A stretch of 13,518 nucleotides of DNA from Tannerella sp. GTDB lineage: Bacteria > Bacteroidota > Bacteroidia > Bacteroidales > Tannerellaceae. Positions 6,744 to 13,518 of this stretch are shown here, in pieces. Where the stretch lies: contig JAISWC010000148.1 in NCBI GenBank assembly GCA_031271245.1, positions 1 through 13,518 on the forward strand, given 5' to 3'. The position numbers and the translations under genes are program-made. The stretch's first letter is position 1. Every line of letters starts with the position of its first letter. The notes beneath the pieces are model-generated. The model worked only from the letters and a program-made list of their open reading frames with translations. It made no database searches and was not told where the DNA came from.

Positions 6744-7556
6744 ATGATTTTCGTTGCCGGTTATGGTCAGATGTGCAATAATATGCTTCAGTTCGGGCAT
6801 TTATATGCCTGGGGAAAAGAACATGGCGTGCGAGTAATTGCCCTGCGCTTCTGCTATAAATATTCCTTTTTCAAAATAAACACGCAGAAAGGATACCATT
6901 GGTTCACCTATATAGGGGCGAAATACGGCGCCCGATGGGGAATAATCCGCACACTTGAGTTCGACGATGCAGCGCAACGCCTCCCTGCCAAACTGCAGAT
7001 GCTGCGCAACAGCCGGTTTATCGTAACAAGCGGATGGTACTTGCGCGATTACGAGGCTTTTATCCGAAAAAAGGGAGAACTGCGGGAACTGTTCTCATTT
7101 AAGCCATCCCTCGTCCGGCGCGTAAATGCGATTTTACCCGCCGCTCATCCAGAGGAGATCCGGCTGGGCGTACATATCCGAAGAGGAGATTATGCCCGTT
7201 GGCAGGAAGGGCGGTATTTCTTTTCGGACGAAACCTATATCGACCTCATCCGCTCTTTTACCGGGAACCTGCAAGCCAAGCGCCTGCAAATCCTTATTGC
7301 AACCAACGATCCATTGCTATCACTCGACACCTATCGCCGGGCACTGGGTGAAGCCGTATACAAACTGTCCGGAAATGCGGGAGAAGACCTGTACGCCTTG
7401 TCCACCTGCCATTACCTCATGGGACCGCCCAGCACTTTTTCGTTGATGGCATCTTTCTATCACGATACCCCTTTATATTGGATATCCGGCAAAGAGCAAT
7501 CGGTAGCAATTCGTTCGTTCCGGTCGTTCGACTATTTGTTTCGGCATATTATCTGA
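6744..7556 (+). CDS. GT11-like glycosyltransferase (alpha-1,2-fucosyltransferase family)
   Basis: Predicted to transfer a deoxyhexose, most likely fucose from GDP-fucose, to a surface glycan. The protein has 270 residues. The key GT11 motif HIRRGDY is at 144-150 (GVHIRRGDYARW), and the C-terminal motif PPSTFSLMASF (229-239) is the family's serine-rich donor-site loop. The N-terminus, FVAGYGQMCNNMLQFG, is a variant of the GGLGNQMFQYA motif. Fucose specificity is inference: many GT11-like proteins are uncharacterised. It follows the GT2 gene by 26 bases and is probably cotranscribed. Its stop is followed immediately, in the same frame, by the DUF5672 remnant, so the 3' boundary looks like a recombination joint, although the protein itself appears complete. 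Confidence 0.78.
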   Translation: MIFVAGYGQMCNNMLQFGHLYAWGKEHGVRVIALRFCYKYSFFKINTQKGYHWFTYIGAKYGARWGIIRTLEFDDAAQRLPAKLQMLRNSRFIVTSGWYLRDYEAFIRKKGELRELFSFKPSLVRRVNAILPAAHPEEIRLGVHIRRGDYARWQEGRYFFSDETYIDLIRSFTGNLQAKRLQILIATNDPLLSLDTYRRALGEAVYKLSGNAGEDLYALSTCHYLMGPPSTFSLMASFYHDTPLYWISGKEQSVAIRSFRSFDYLFRHII

Positions 7557-7750
7557 CTTCACGAAGATGCTTTTTGGGCAACACAAGTACCTGAATTTCA
7601 TTATCCGGAAGTCCGGGAAGCCTTGCGTTTTTCGTTCGACAAGTATCCGGCATACTGCTCCATCTGAATGAAAAACAGTTGCCATTCGGTTGCCATGCAT
7701 GGTACAAACGAAAGATGAAACATTTCTGGCGCCCGATTATCCGGTTTTAA
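7557..7750 (+). pseudogene. Frameshifted C-terminal remnant of a DUF5672 protein
   Basis: Directly after the GT11 stop and in its frame, the translation reads LHEDAFWATQVPEF then YPEVREALRFSFDKYPAY, followed by a stop at 7665. Shifting frame at about 7655 gives LHLNEKQLPFGCHAWYKRK then KHFWRPIIRF and a stop at 7748. Read together these are the end of a DUF5672 domain (E-D-x-F-W, A-L-x-F-S-F, LPFGCHAW, F-W-x-P-I), a family of glycosyltransferase-like proteins in glycan loci. The N-terminal part is absent and one base is missing at the shift, so it is not functional. The assignment rests on remembered family wording. Confidence 0.65.
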
Positions 7751-7818
7751 GCATTGAATCCTTCCAGATTTGAGTTCGTCATATTTTCCCGATTCCGGAA
7801 TTATTTTTGTTCTGAAAA

Positions 7819-7850
7819 TTTGGAGTTGTCGAATATATCTATTATTTTTG
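7819..7850 (+). promoter_or_regulatory. Bacteroidota-type promoter for the coiled-coil protein
   Basis: TTTG (7819-7822), 20 bases, TATTTTTG (7843-7850) matches the -33/-7 consensus completely. Transcription would start near 7857, only about 17 bases before the ATG at 7874. It makes the coiled-coil gene an independent unit, separate from the glycosyltransferases upstream. The remaining bases between the DUF5672 remnant and this site hold nothing I can recognise. Confidence 0.6.
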
Positions 7851-7873
7851 CGACATTCATTTGAAGTAGCTGT

Positions 7874-8632
7874 ATGAATTTGACATTAGCAGAACTGGCA
7901 GGCATTTTGGTCGCATTCGTGACGATCGTAGCATCCATTTTGGGAGGAATCTGGTTTATCTTCCAAAAGGCGGGTGGTTTGGGCGCTATGCATCAGAAAC
8001 TGGATGTTTTAGTGGAGGGTATGGCGAAATTGGAAAATCGTATTGACGCCTTTAGGACTGAGTTGAAGGGAGACATTAATGCCGTCAGAACCGATTTGAA
8101 GGGAGATATTGACACTCTCAGGACTGAGTTGAAGGGAGATATTAATGCTGTCAGGATTGAGTTGAAAGAAGAGATTAGTGTCGATAGAATAGATGCGAGG
8201 AATCAAAAGACGGATTTGGAAAATCAAATTAACTCCCTCCATACGAATCTGGAAAAACAAATTAATGCCGTCAGAACCGATTTGAAGGGAGATATTAATG
8301 CCGTCAGAACCGATTTAAAGAGAGATATTGACGCTGTCAGAACCGATTTGAAGGAAGATATTGATGCCGTCAGAACCGATTTGAAAGGAGATATTGGCAC
8401 ATTCAGAACGGAGTCAAGGAATCAAAAATCGGATATGGATCGTCGAATGGATATGATGGACGACAGGATGAACCGGATAGAAGACCGCTTAAATAAAGTA
8501 GACAGCAAAATAGAAAGGCTGGAAGGCAAGATTGATACGGCGAAATCCGATATTGAACGCCGGATAGACCGTCTGGACGGTAAAATTGACGCCGTCAGAT
8601 ATGAACATCCCAAAATCCTGATGGCAAAATAG
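7874..8632 (+). CDS. Single-pass membrane protein with hendecad-repeat coiled coil, function unknown
   Basis: I do not recognise a named family. The 252-residue protein has a short N-terminus, one strong hydrophobic helix at about residues 9-30 (AGILVAFVTIVASILGGIWF), and then an almost entirely charged, helical remainder. Residues 56-99 and 129-183 are tandem 11-residue units of the form D-I-[ND]-A-V-R-T-[DE]-L-K-G (four in the first block, five in the second), separated by 29 residues; the pattern RNQK[TS]D occurs at 109-114 and 182-187, 73 residues apart. The C-terminal part (187-242) returns to D/R/K-rich heptad-like sequence and ends with a further IDAVR. Such repeats form extended coiled coils, so the likely shape is a membrane-anchored rod that oligomerises. 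It has its own promoter and is convergent with the sigma-factor gene. Confidence 0.8.
   Translation: MNLTLAELAGILVAFVTIVASILGGIWFIFQKAGGLGAMHQKLDVLVEGMAKLENRIDAFRTELKGDINAVRTDLKGDIDTLRTELKGDINAVRIELKEEISVDRIDARNQKTDLENQINSLHTNLEKQINAVRTDLKGDINAVRTDLKRDIDAVRTDLKEDIDAVRTDLKGDIGTFRTESRNQKSDMDRRMDMMDDRMNRIEDRLNKVDSKIERLEGKIDTAKSDIERRIDRLDGKIDAVRYEHPKILMAK
8039..8422 (+). repeat. 33-bp tandem repeats inside the coiled-coil gene
   Basis: Units of 33 bases with the core GCCGTCAGAACCGATTTGAA run at 8039-8170 (four units) and 8258-8422 (five units), with a diverged echo near 8582. The last four full units are closest in sequence, suggesting recent duplication. AGGAATCAAAA occurs at 8198 and 8417, exactly 219 bases apart, showing that a longer block was also duplicated. 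Since 33 and 219 are multiples of three, gain or loss of copies changes rod length without breaking the frame. Confidence 0.85.
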
Positions 8633-8654
8633 CCTCTTCTGTCCGGAAATAAAC

Positions 8655-8695
8655 GCCCTGTTACGGTAAGTCGAAACGTATTCCCGATGCAGGGC
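8655..8695. terminator. Possible shared terminator between convergent genes
   Basis: GCCCTG (8655-8660) and CAGGGC (8690-8695) form a six-base stem around a 29-base loop between the stops of the coiled-coil and sigma-factor genes. A short inner ACG/CGT pairing is possible. No T-run follows on either strand, so support is weak; the position between convergent genes is the main argument. Confidence 0.25.
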
Positions 8696-9211
8696 TTACA
8701 AACAGCAATTCAGTTCATTCCGAAGTTTTTTGTACGCAATATTCATCTGTTTTTCAATCGTTTTTATTGAAATGTTATATTTCAGAGCAATGTTTTTCTG
8801 TTTTTCTCCCTTAAGCCTTTTTTCGATGAAAATCTGACGGCATTTGGGGGGCAAATTGTTTATGGCCTGATGGAGAAGTTTCTCCATATCCACATCTTTG
8901 GAGGTATTTTCCTCCTGTATTCTCGTATCGTATAACCTATCCAGTTCATCACTTCCGGAATAGTACACGTTGTTGGTACGTTTTTTCAGCCGGAGAAAAT
9001 CAAGGCATTTGTTTTTCAACACCACGGTTACGTAACGAATATTGTCCGCATCAGTCTGTTCCGGACGGTTGACGCAGAATTTTGACCATATATGCATAAA
9101 GGTATCCTGAACAATGTCTTCCGCCTCAACTTCGTTACCGATGTAGGAACAGGCATATTTCACCAAACGTGTATAGTTATTGGTATAGGTCAATTCGAGT
9201 AATGTCTTCAT
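8696..9211 (-). CDS. ECF-type RNA polymerase sigma-70 factor
   Basis: Alternative sigma factor expected to direct RNA polymerase to a small regulon. With the ATG at 9211 it has 171 residues, normal for the family. Region 2 is at about 10-45 (YTRLVKYACSYIGNEVEAED, then IVQDTFMHIWSKF), and region 4 is a clear helix-turn-helix at about 118-166 (LPPKCRQIFIEKRLKG, NIALKYNISIKTIEKQMNIA). The frame is open 44 codons further upstream, but that part overlaps yjbQ and is unrelated to sigma factors. It starts 10 bases after the yjbQ stop, so the two are probably cotranscribed. No FecR-type anti-sigma or SusC/SusD genes accompany it: the next gene is on the opposite strand. Its signal and targets are unknown. 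Confidence 0.88.
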   Translation of the reverse strand: MKTLLELTYTNNYTRLVKYACSYIGNEVEAEDIVQDTFMHIWSKFCVNRPEQTDADNIRYVTVVLKNKCLDFLRLKKRTNNVYYSGSDELDRLYDTRIQEENTSKDVDMEKLLHQAINNLPPKCRQIFIEKRLKGEKQKNIALKYNISIKTIEKQMNIAYKKLRNELNCCL

Positions 9212-9221
9212 ATTTATACTG

Positions 9222-9638
9222 TTATTCACCGATAATTTTGACCAGTACTCTTTTTCGGCGTTTACCGTCAAATTCGCCGTAGAAGATTTGTTCCCACGGT
9301 CCGAAATCCAGCTGGCCGCCGGTGACGGCAACAACCACTTCACGTCCCATTACCGAACGTTTCAGGTGGGCGTCGGCATTGTCTTCATACGTGTTATGAC
9401 GGTATCGGTCATACGGTTTTTCCGGTGCCAGTTTTTCAAGCCACACGTCGATGTCGTGATGCAAACCGCTTTCGTCGTCGTTGATGAACACACTTGCCGT
9501 GATGTGCATGGCATTGACCAGTACCAGTCCTTCCCTGATACCGCTTTCGGCCAGACAATCTCTGACTTCCGGCGTGATATTGATTAACTCGCGCCGTGAA
9601 CGGGCATTAAACCACAATTCTTTTCGATAACTTTTCAT
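9222..9638 (-). CDS. yjbQ: YjbQ / UPF0047 family protein
   Basis: Small cytoplasmic protein of the YjbQ family, called secondary thiamine-phosphate synthase from weak activity in the E. coli and related proteins; its true role is unclear. The 138-residue length is typical. Conserved wording is complete: AMHITASVFINDDE (H45), the acidic segment HHDIDVWLEKLAP, NADAHLKRSVMG (H91), GQLDFGPWEQIFYGEFDG (W115). I start at the ATG at 9638, where the family begins (MKSYRKELWF); the open frame continues upstream into the glycosyltransferase gene without similarity. A promoter lies just upstream, and an ECF sigma gene follows after 10 bases. Confidence 0.9.
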   Translation of the reverse strand: MKSYRKELWFNARSRRELINITPEVRDCLAESGIREGLVLVNAMHITASVFINDDESGLHHDIDVWLEKLAPEKPYDRYRHNTYEDNADAHLKRSVMGREVVVAVTGGQLDFGPWEQIFYGEFDGKRRKRVLVKIIGE

Positions 9639-9665
9639 CTTACATTCATTATTATGATTACAAGA

Positions 9666-9697
9666 CAAAAGTAGTGCTTCCTTTCCGATAACAGAAA
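9666..9697 (-). promoter_or_regulatory. Bacteroidota-type promoter for yjbQ and the sigma factor
   Basis: On the minus strand TTTC (9697-9694), 20 bases, TACTTTTG (9673-9666): an exact -7 and a three-of-four -33. The start site would be near 9659, about 20 bases before the yjbQ ATG. It lies in the 104-base gap after the glycosyltransferase stop, so yjbQ and the sigma gene can be expressed apart from the fucosidase operon. Confidence 0.5.
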
Positions 9698-9742
9698 TAA
9701 TCCGTATTACATTTTTGCGAAAAAGACTTTTAATCCTTACTG

Positions 9743-10840
9743 TCAGCCGGTCAGTACGGAAGTCAGTTGCTCCACAAAGACTTTCTCTGCCGAACGAATC
9801 CATTCCTGAAAGGCGGAAGCCTGAAAGGTGCGTTTTTCTTCCATGCAGGCCAGTAATATGCTCAGGTCGAATTTCTTTCCGACGATTCCCCCGTGAATGG
9901 AAACGGCGTCTGCGGCATTGATTTCCTGTTCGATGTGTGCCGGAATCATCATCACTGGCTTGTCGAGGTATAACGCTTCGCAAACCGACTCGAACCCGGC
10001 TGTAGTAATGTATCCGCGACATCCGGCCATGTATTTCAGAAACGACTCGTCATCAATCGTATGCAGCGTCAATGTCTCATCCACCTCCCATACGGCCGGC
10101 ACATCCTGCTTGTCCCAGAAGAAATGGAGCCTGACCTCCGGATGCTTTTTATGCCAGGCGCGTATCTCGTTTTCGTATCCCTGATTCAGCATGTATCCGA
10201 GGATATAATCCCCTGCAGAAGGGTTCAAATCAAGTACTTCATTTCTCAACAGAGGAGGCGCTACCACTACACGTTCCCGCGGATACGACTTCATCGGATA
10301 AAAGGACAGGGCAAGGATTTTTGTGGCGCCGATGCTGCACAGGAGGGCATGCAGGCGAAGCAACATCAGATGGTCGCCCCGGCCGATCGTATAATCGGGA
10401 TGCCTCAACATGTACTGATGACCAATGTGGACAAAGGGTACGTCTATCCGGAAACGCAGTTGCGTAAAACCCGGCAGGATTTCGTAAAAATTGACGACAA
10501 TATCCGGCGCCAGTTCCTTGATTCGTCTGTAAATCAATTCGATACTTTTCGCATAAGTCTTTAGCTTTTGAGGATTGGCATTATGCAGAAGCGTCTTTAG
10601 CAGGTCAATATGCTTCCGGTCTTTCCCGAAAATAAAGGAAGGCGCGTCATAGATCCGGATGGAGGTATTCATCTTCTCATGGAAGAAAGGGGGTAATTCC
10701 CTGGAATGACTTTTGCCCACCAGCGTTTCGACTACCTCGTGTCCATGGCGGCGCAAGATGTCAGCCAGTGAAATTGCCTGCGTGAGATGTCCCCGTCCCT
10801 CCCCCTGAACAATAAATAAAAATCGTATCTTCCTTTTCAT
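9743..10840 (-). CDS. MJ1255-like glycosyltransferase (GT1/MurG-type fold)
   Basis: GT-B fold glycosyltransferase related to the MJ1255/VC2487 group and distantly to MurG. Of 365 residues, the N-terminal signature FLFIVQGEGRGHLTQAISLA (G13-E-G-R-G-H18) binds the acceptor side, and the C-terminal donor-site segment at about 277-311 (YITTAGFESVCEALYLDKP followed by MMIPAHIEQEINA) is the usual nucleotide-sugar motif. There is no membrane segment; it should act in the cytoplasm on a lipid-linked or activated acceptor that I cannot identify. It starts 6 bases after the fucosidase stop, so it is the second gene of that operon. A gap of 104 bases separates it from yjbQ. Confidence 0.82.
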   Translation of the reverse strand: MKRKIRFLFIVQGEGRGHLTQAISLADILRRHGHEVVETLVGKSHSRELPPFFHEKMNTSIRIYDAPSFIFGKDRKHIDLLKTLLHNANPQKLKTYAKSIELIYRRIKELAPDIVVNFYEILPGFTQLRFRIDVPFVHIGHQYMLRHPDYTIGRGDHLMLLRLHALLCSIGATKILALSFYPMKSYPRERVVVAPPLLRNEVLDLNPSAGDYILGYMLNQGYENEIRAWHKKHPEVRLHFFWDKQDVPAVWEVDETLTLHTIDDESFLKYMAGCRGYITTAGFESVCEALYLDKPVMMIPAHIEQEINAADAVSIHGGIVGKKFDLSILLACMEEKRTFQASAFQEWIRSAEKVFVEQLTSVLTG

Positions 10841-10846
10841 ACCTGT

Positions 10847-12394
10847 TTACGATCCGTGTTTTGTCATTTCGTCCACGGCTTCGGATTCCAAGTGTTCGCC
10901 AACCTTTTTGTCAAACGTGATTTTAAACGACCAGGCAAATTCACACGGCTTCGTTTTCGGGAATGACACCTTTAGACCTTCGTCGGCCTGCGTCCAGGCG
11001 ACAGGCTCGTTTGAACCCAGCATCCGGACATTCAGTATTTTCGCGTCGGCAATGGCCTGTTTGTTCAGCGATTTGATGACCGTGCCGTTATCGTCCCAGT
11101 TCAGGACAATGGCGTAAAAATCATTTCCCTTTGTCGTAAAGCGGATGTCGGCAGCCGTATAAACCGTAGCCGTATTGTCGGTAAACGAGCCTTTGGTCGA
11201 TTCCGCAACTCCCTCGCCGAATTTTTTCCAGCAGCGTGTGCCGTAGATCGCTTCGCCGTTTATGTCTAACCAGCGGCCGATGGCCAGCAGGACAGACGTC
11301 TGTTCCTCCGTGATGGAGCCGTCCGCCTTCGGACCGATGTTCAGCAGCAGGTTGCCGTTCTTGCTGACGATGTCTATCAGGTCGTGAACGATCTGTTCGG
11401 GCGTTTTGTTCTCTTCGCCTTCTATATACGCCCAGGACTTCTTGCCGACAGACGTGTCCGTCTGCCACGGGAATTTCATCATTTTGCCCGACTTGCCGCG
11501 CTCCATGTCCCACACCTGGACGTTGGTGGGATAACCCTGCTTCGTATTGACGACCACCTGATCGTTCCAGTCCAGGGCACAGTTGTAGTAATAGGCCATG
11601 AATTTGTTGAAATAAGGCATCAGCAGCGAGTCGTTGACCGTCCAGTCAAACCAGACCAGTCGGGGCTGGTATTTGTTAACCAGTTCGTACGTCCGCTCCA
11701 GCCATTCCCTTGCGATGTCGTCACGATAGGTGTGGTCCGGCAGCCGTCCGCCGTACAGTCGGAGAGTTGTGTCCTGCACGTCGGAAGGAAACTCCATGCC
11801 GCCGTTGTAGAACCATGCGTTTTCGGCGCGGTGAGTGGAAAGACCGAAGACGATTCCTTCCTTTTCAGCCGCCTCCTTCAGCAAGCCGACAATGTCTTTG
11901 CGCGGACCCATCCGGGCGGCATTCCATTCATTCAGATCACTGTCGTACATGGCAAATCCGTCGTGATGCTCGGCTACGGGAACCACATACCTGGCGCCGG
12001 CCGTCTTGAAGAGTTTCATCCATTCGCCGGCGTCAAACTTTTCTGCCGTGAACTCCGGAATGAAATCCTTGTATCCGAACTTCGTGTGCTCGCCGTAGGT
12101 GGCAAGATGATGCTCGTATTCCTTTGAACCTTTTCGGTACATGTTCCGCGAATACCATTCGTTGCCGAACGCCGGCACTGCATATACACCCCAATGGATG
12201 AATATGCCGAACTTGCCGTCCACGAACCATTGCGGGAACTGATAATTCCGCGCCATGTTTTCCCAGTCGGGCTGAAACACTTCCGTCCCCTGCGGAGAGG
12301 CTACGGAATCAATATTGATGGTGGATTTCGTCTCGCTCCGGCAGGAACTCAGCAACCCGACTATCGATACAATCAGGATAAAATAATTTCTCAT
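10847..12394 (-). CDS. Alpha-L-fucosidase, GH29, lipoprotein
   Basis: Exported hydrolase that releases L-fucose from glycans. With the ATG at 12394 it has 515 residues: a lipoprotein signal RNYFILIVSIVGLLSSC with lipobox LSSC (C18), then the GH29 barrel. Visible family features are KFGIFIHWGVYAVPAF (about 61-76), EHHDGFAMY (142-150), the nucleophile Asp in RLVWFDW (D250), and LLLNIGPKADGSI further on; a beta-sandwich tail follows. The acid/base residue cannot be assigned by eye. I prefer the start at 12394 because the upstream Met at 12427 lies at the predicted promoter; the Met at 12406 is the alternative. After the Cys only one acidic residue follows, so surface display is uncertain. First gene of a two-gene unit with a glycosyltransferase. 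Confidence 0.92.
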   Translation of the reverse strand: MRNYFILIVSIVGLLSSCRSETKSTINIDSVASPQGTEVFQPDWENMARNYQFPQWFVDGKFGIFIHWGVYAVPAFGNEWYSRNMYRKGSKEYEHHLATYGEHTKFGYKDFIPEFTAEKFDAGEWMKLFKTAGARYVVPVAEHHDGFAMYDSDLNEWNAARMGPRKDIVGLLKEAAEKEGIVFGLSTHRAENAWFYNGGMEFPSDVQDTTLRLYGGRLPDHTYRDDIAREWLERTYELVNKYQPRLVWFDWTVNDSLLMPYFNKFMAYYYNCALDWNDQVVVNTKQGYPTNVQVWDMERGKSGKMMKFPWQTDTSVGKKSWAYIEGEENKTPEQIVHDLIDIVSKNGNLLLNIGPKADGSITEEQTSVLLAIGRWLDINGEAIYGTRCWKKFGEGVAESTKGSFTDNTATVYTAADIRFTTKGNDFYAIVLNWDDNGTVIKSLNKQAIADAKILNVRMLGSNEPVAWTQADEGLKVSFPKTKPCEFAWSFKITFDKKVGEHLESEAVDEMTKHGS

Positions 12395-12424
12395 ATCTCT
12401 ATACATTTGATGTTGAAATTTGGG

Positions 12425-12432
12425 CAAAGATA
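12425..12432 (-). promoter_or_regulatory. Promoter -7 element for the fucosidase operon
   Basis: The minus strand reads TATCTTTG, an exact TAnnTTTG, placing transcription start near 12418 and leaving a leader of about 24 bases before the ATG at 12394. No TTTG is seen at -33, so expression may need an activator. This decides against the longer N-terminus beginning at 12427. The rest of 12433-12500 is A/T-rich and holds no gene. Confidence 0.45.
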
Positions 12433-12500
12433 AGGGAAACTATTTCTTTATTTTGGTAATATCTCGACAAAACATAAAAGTATTTCGACATTGAAGCCGA

Positions 12501-12838
12501 TCACACGTGTTTTTCCGGAAAAACGGTCACAATAGAAGGGTACGGGGCAATGTCGTCAAGTGAAGAACTTGATGACATTAGCACACGGAGACGGTATACG
12601 TCACCTGCCACAAGTCCCGCAGACATTTCGATACTTTGGTGCGGTCTTTGATGATTGTACAAGTCTATGATTCTGCCGACAAGGGAAACGGTTTTCCGCC
12701 ACGAATCCGGCTTGCCGTCATAAATCCACTCGGTCTTCAGGATGCCGTTGACACGCCCGGCTACCGCATTTTCAAGCGGATCACCGCTTTCCGTCATGCT
12801 GATTCGGATGTTTCTGCGATGAAGCATGTGGACATGTA
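12501..12838 (-). pseudogene. 3' remnant of an IS3-family transposase (OrfB)
   Basis: About 110 codons of an integrase-core transposase. The segment RISMTESGDPLENAVAGRVN, then NGILKTEW and IDLYNHQRPHQSIEM, is the C-terminal third of IS3-type OrfB, including the last catalytic Glu (E19 counted from the ATG at 12827, in PLENA). The first two catalytic Asp residues and everything N-terminal are missing. The usual AERVNG reads AGRVNG here. A stop lies about 35 bases upstream of the similarity, and I find no terminal inverted repeats, so the element is dead. A perfect 16-base palindrome, GTTTTTCCGGAAAAAC (12509-12524), covers its last codons. It sits between the helicase 3' end and the fucosidase promoter. 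Confidence 0.8.
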
Positions 12839-12895
12839 ATACGCCGTTAATACCCGCTCCTTAAACTCTTGTTTTGAAAACCTTTCAGGACTGCA

Positions 12896-13518
12896 CTAAC
12901 CAAATTCTCCGGGAAGATTCACCAGATAAAGCTGTTGAGTAGCCCGTGTGAAGGCGGTGTAGAGCCAGCGGTAGAAATCTTCGCCCAGCATGTCGCGCGT
13001 GATGTATCCGATGTCGAGAAAGACGCTGCGCCACTGTCCGCCCTGCGCCTTGTGGCAGGTGACGGCATAGGCATACTTCACCTGTACGGCATTGTACCAG
13101 GGGTCGACCCTAACCTTTTTCAGTTTGCCGGCCCGGGTCTTTTCGTCGGTGTAGCTTTCCAGCACGCTGAAAAACAGCCTGTCGTTCATCTCTCCGGACA
13201 GGGCGGGCGTCTCGCTTTGCAGCGTATCCGTCAATATGCGCAGCTCGGCCTCCCGGTCGTCGTCCTGAAAACGAACCCATACGTCGCAGAAACGGAAATC
13301 ATGCATCTCGTGCGTGTGGCGTACGCGCAGCACTTCCACGATTTCGCCGTTGGCAATAAAGTCCGTTTCCTGCGACAGCGGTTCCGTTCGGAAATAATTG
13401 TTTTTGACCACCATCAGCCGGTCGCCCGTGGAAATCTCCTCTTCCCGGTACAGAATCCGGCTCCGTATGCCATTATTGTACAGGTTGGCGCGTTTGTTCG
13501 AACGGCAGATAATCACCG
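12896..13518 (-). CDS. RecD-like ATP-dependent DNA helicase, partial (C-terminal part)
   Basis: C-terminal about 207 residues of a superfamily 1 helicase of the RecD/UvrD_C_2 type; the N-terminal ATPase domain lies beyond the right end of the window. Recognisable parts: IICRSNKRANLYN at the edge, GDRLMVVKNNY and FIANGEIVEV, motif V YAYAVTCHKAQGGQW, and motif VI RWLYTAFTRATQQLYLVN, which carries the arginine that contacts ATP. The stop at 12898-12896 follows a natural family ending (LPGEFG). Such proteins act in DNA repair or recombination; this stand-alone form is common in Bacteroidales. The first readable codon in frame is GTG at 13516, but the frame is open to the edge and this is not the start. 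Confidence 0.9.
   Translation of the reverse strand, partial: VIICRSNKRANLYNNGIRSRILYREEEISTGDRLMVVKNNYFRTEPLSQETDFIANGEIVEVLRVRHTHEMHDFRFCDVWVRFQDDDREAELRILTDTLQSETPALSGEMNDRLFFSVLESYTDEKTRAGKLKKVRVDPWYNAVQVKYAYAVTCHKAQGGQWRSVFLDIGYITRDMLGEDFYRWLYTAFTRATQQLYLVNLPGEFG

Noticed and set aside
8039..8422. Regular 33-bp repeats considered as a CRISPR array
   Set aside because: The units are contiguous with no spacers and are in frame within a coiled-coil protein.
9079..9343. Longer sigma-factor start at 9343
   Set aside because: The extra 44 residues lie within yjbQ in another frame and do not resemble sigma region 1 or 2; the ATG at 9211 fits the family start.
9700..9742. A terminator after the MJ1255-like glycosyltransferase gene
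   Set aside because: Only short A/T-only pairings such as TTTTT-CGC-AAAAA are present; there is no GC-rich stem.
9639..10022. Upstream extension of the yjbQ reading frame
   Set aside because: It overlaps the glycosyltransferase gene in another frame, and the YjbQ family begins at the Met at 9638.
11384..12127. A 247-codon plus-strand frame
   Set aside because: It is antisense to the well-supported GH29 gene and has no family wording.

Overview
The window looks like chromosomal DNA of a Bacteroidales bacterium (phylum Bacteroidota). Support comes from protein wording typical of that group (ACP, FabF, RNase III, DUF4254), the divergent acpP-fabF-rnc / purN block, and several promoters of the Bacteroidota type (TTTG, 19-20 bases, TAnnTTTG) instead of E. 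coli-type boxes. I cannot name a genus. Both ends cut through genes: rnc runs off the left end and a RecD-like helicase off the right end.

Layout. (1) 1-2372, minus: acpP, fabF and rnc in one tight operon (fatty-acid synthesis plus RNase III). (2) 2373-2539: divergent promoter region centred on a perfect inverted repeat. (3) 2540-5538, plus: a PurN-DUF4254 fusion, a GT9 heptosyltransferase-like enzyme and an InaA/WaaP-like sugar kinase, closely spaced and read as one operon. This is a lipopolysaccharide core-type cluster joined to a purine gene. (4) 5539-5934: no gene; inverted repeats, a strong promoter match and a 70-bp palindromic repeat lying in the predicted leader of the next gene. (5) 5935-7556, plus: a GT2 WaaE-like and a GT11 fucosyltransferase-like enzyme. 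(6) 7557-7750: frameshifted remnant of a DUF5672 protein. (7) 7874-8632, plus: a single-pass membrane protein with a long coiled coil built from 11-residue repeats, under its own good promoter. (8) 8696-9638, minus: yjbQ followed by an ECF sigma factor, with a promoter before yjbQ. (9) 9743-12394, minus: a GH29 alpha-L-fucosidase lipoprotein followed 6 bases later by an MJ1255-like glycosyltransferase. (10) 12501-12838, minus: the 3' end of an IS3-type transposase. (11) 12896-13518, minus: the C-terminal part of a RecD-like helicase.

How it fits together. The middle is mainly surface-glycan work: sugar transfer to a lipid A-core acceptor (GT9, GT2, GT11), phosphorylation of the core (kinase), and a neighbouring fucose-related pair (GH29 plus glycosyltransferase). 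The remnants (DUF5672, transposase, palindromic repeat) show a locus that has been reshuffled. I do not see a clear new defence, mobile or signalling system. The most unusual items are the PurN-DUF4254 fusion, the hendecad-repeat membrane protein, the palindromic repeat in the GT2 leader, and the orphan ECF sigma factor coupled to yjbQ.
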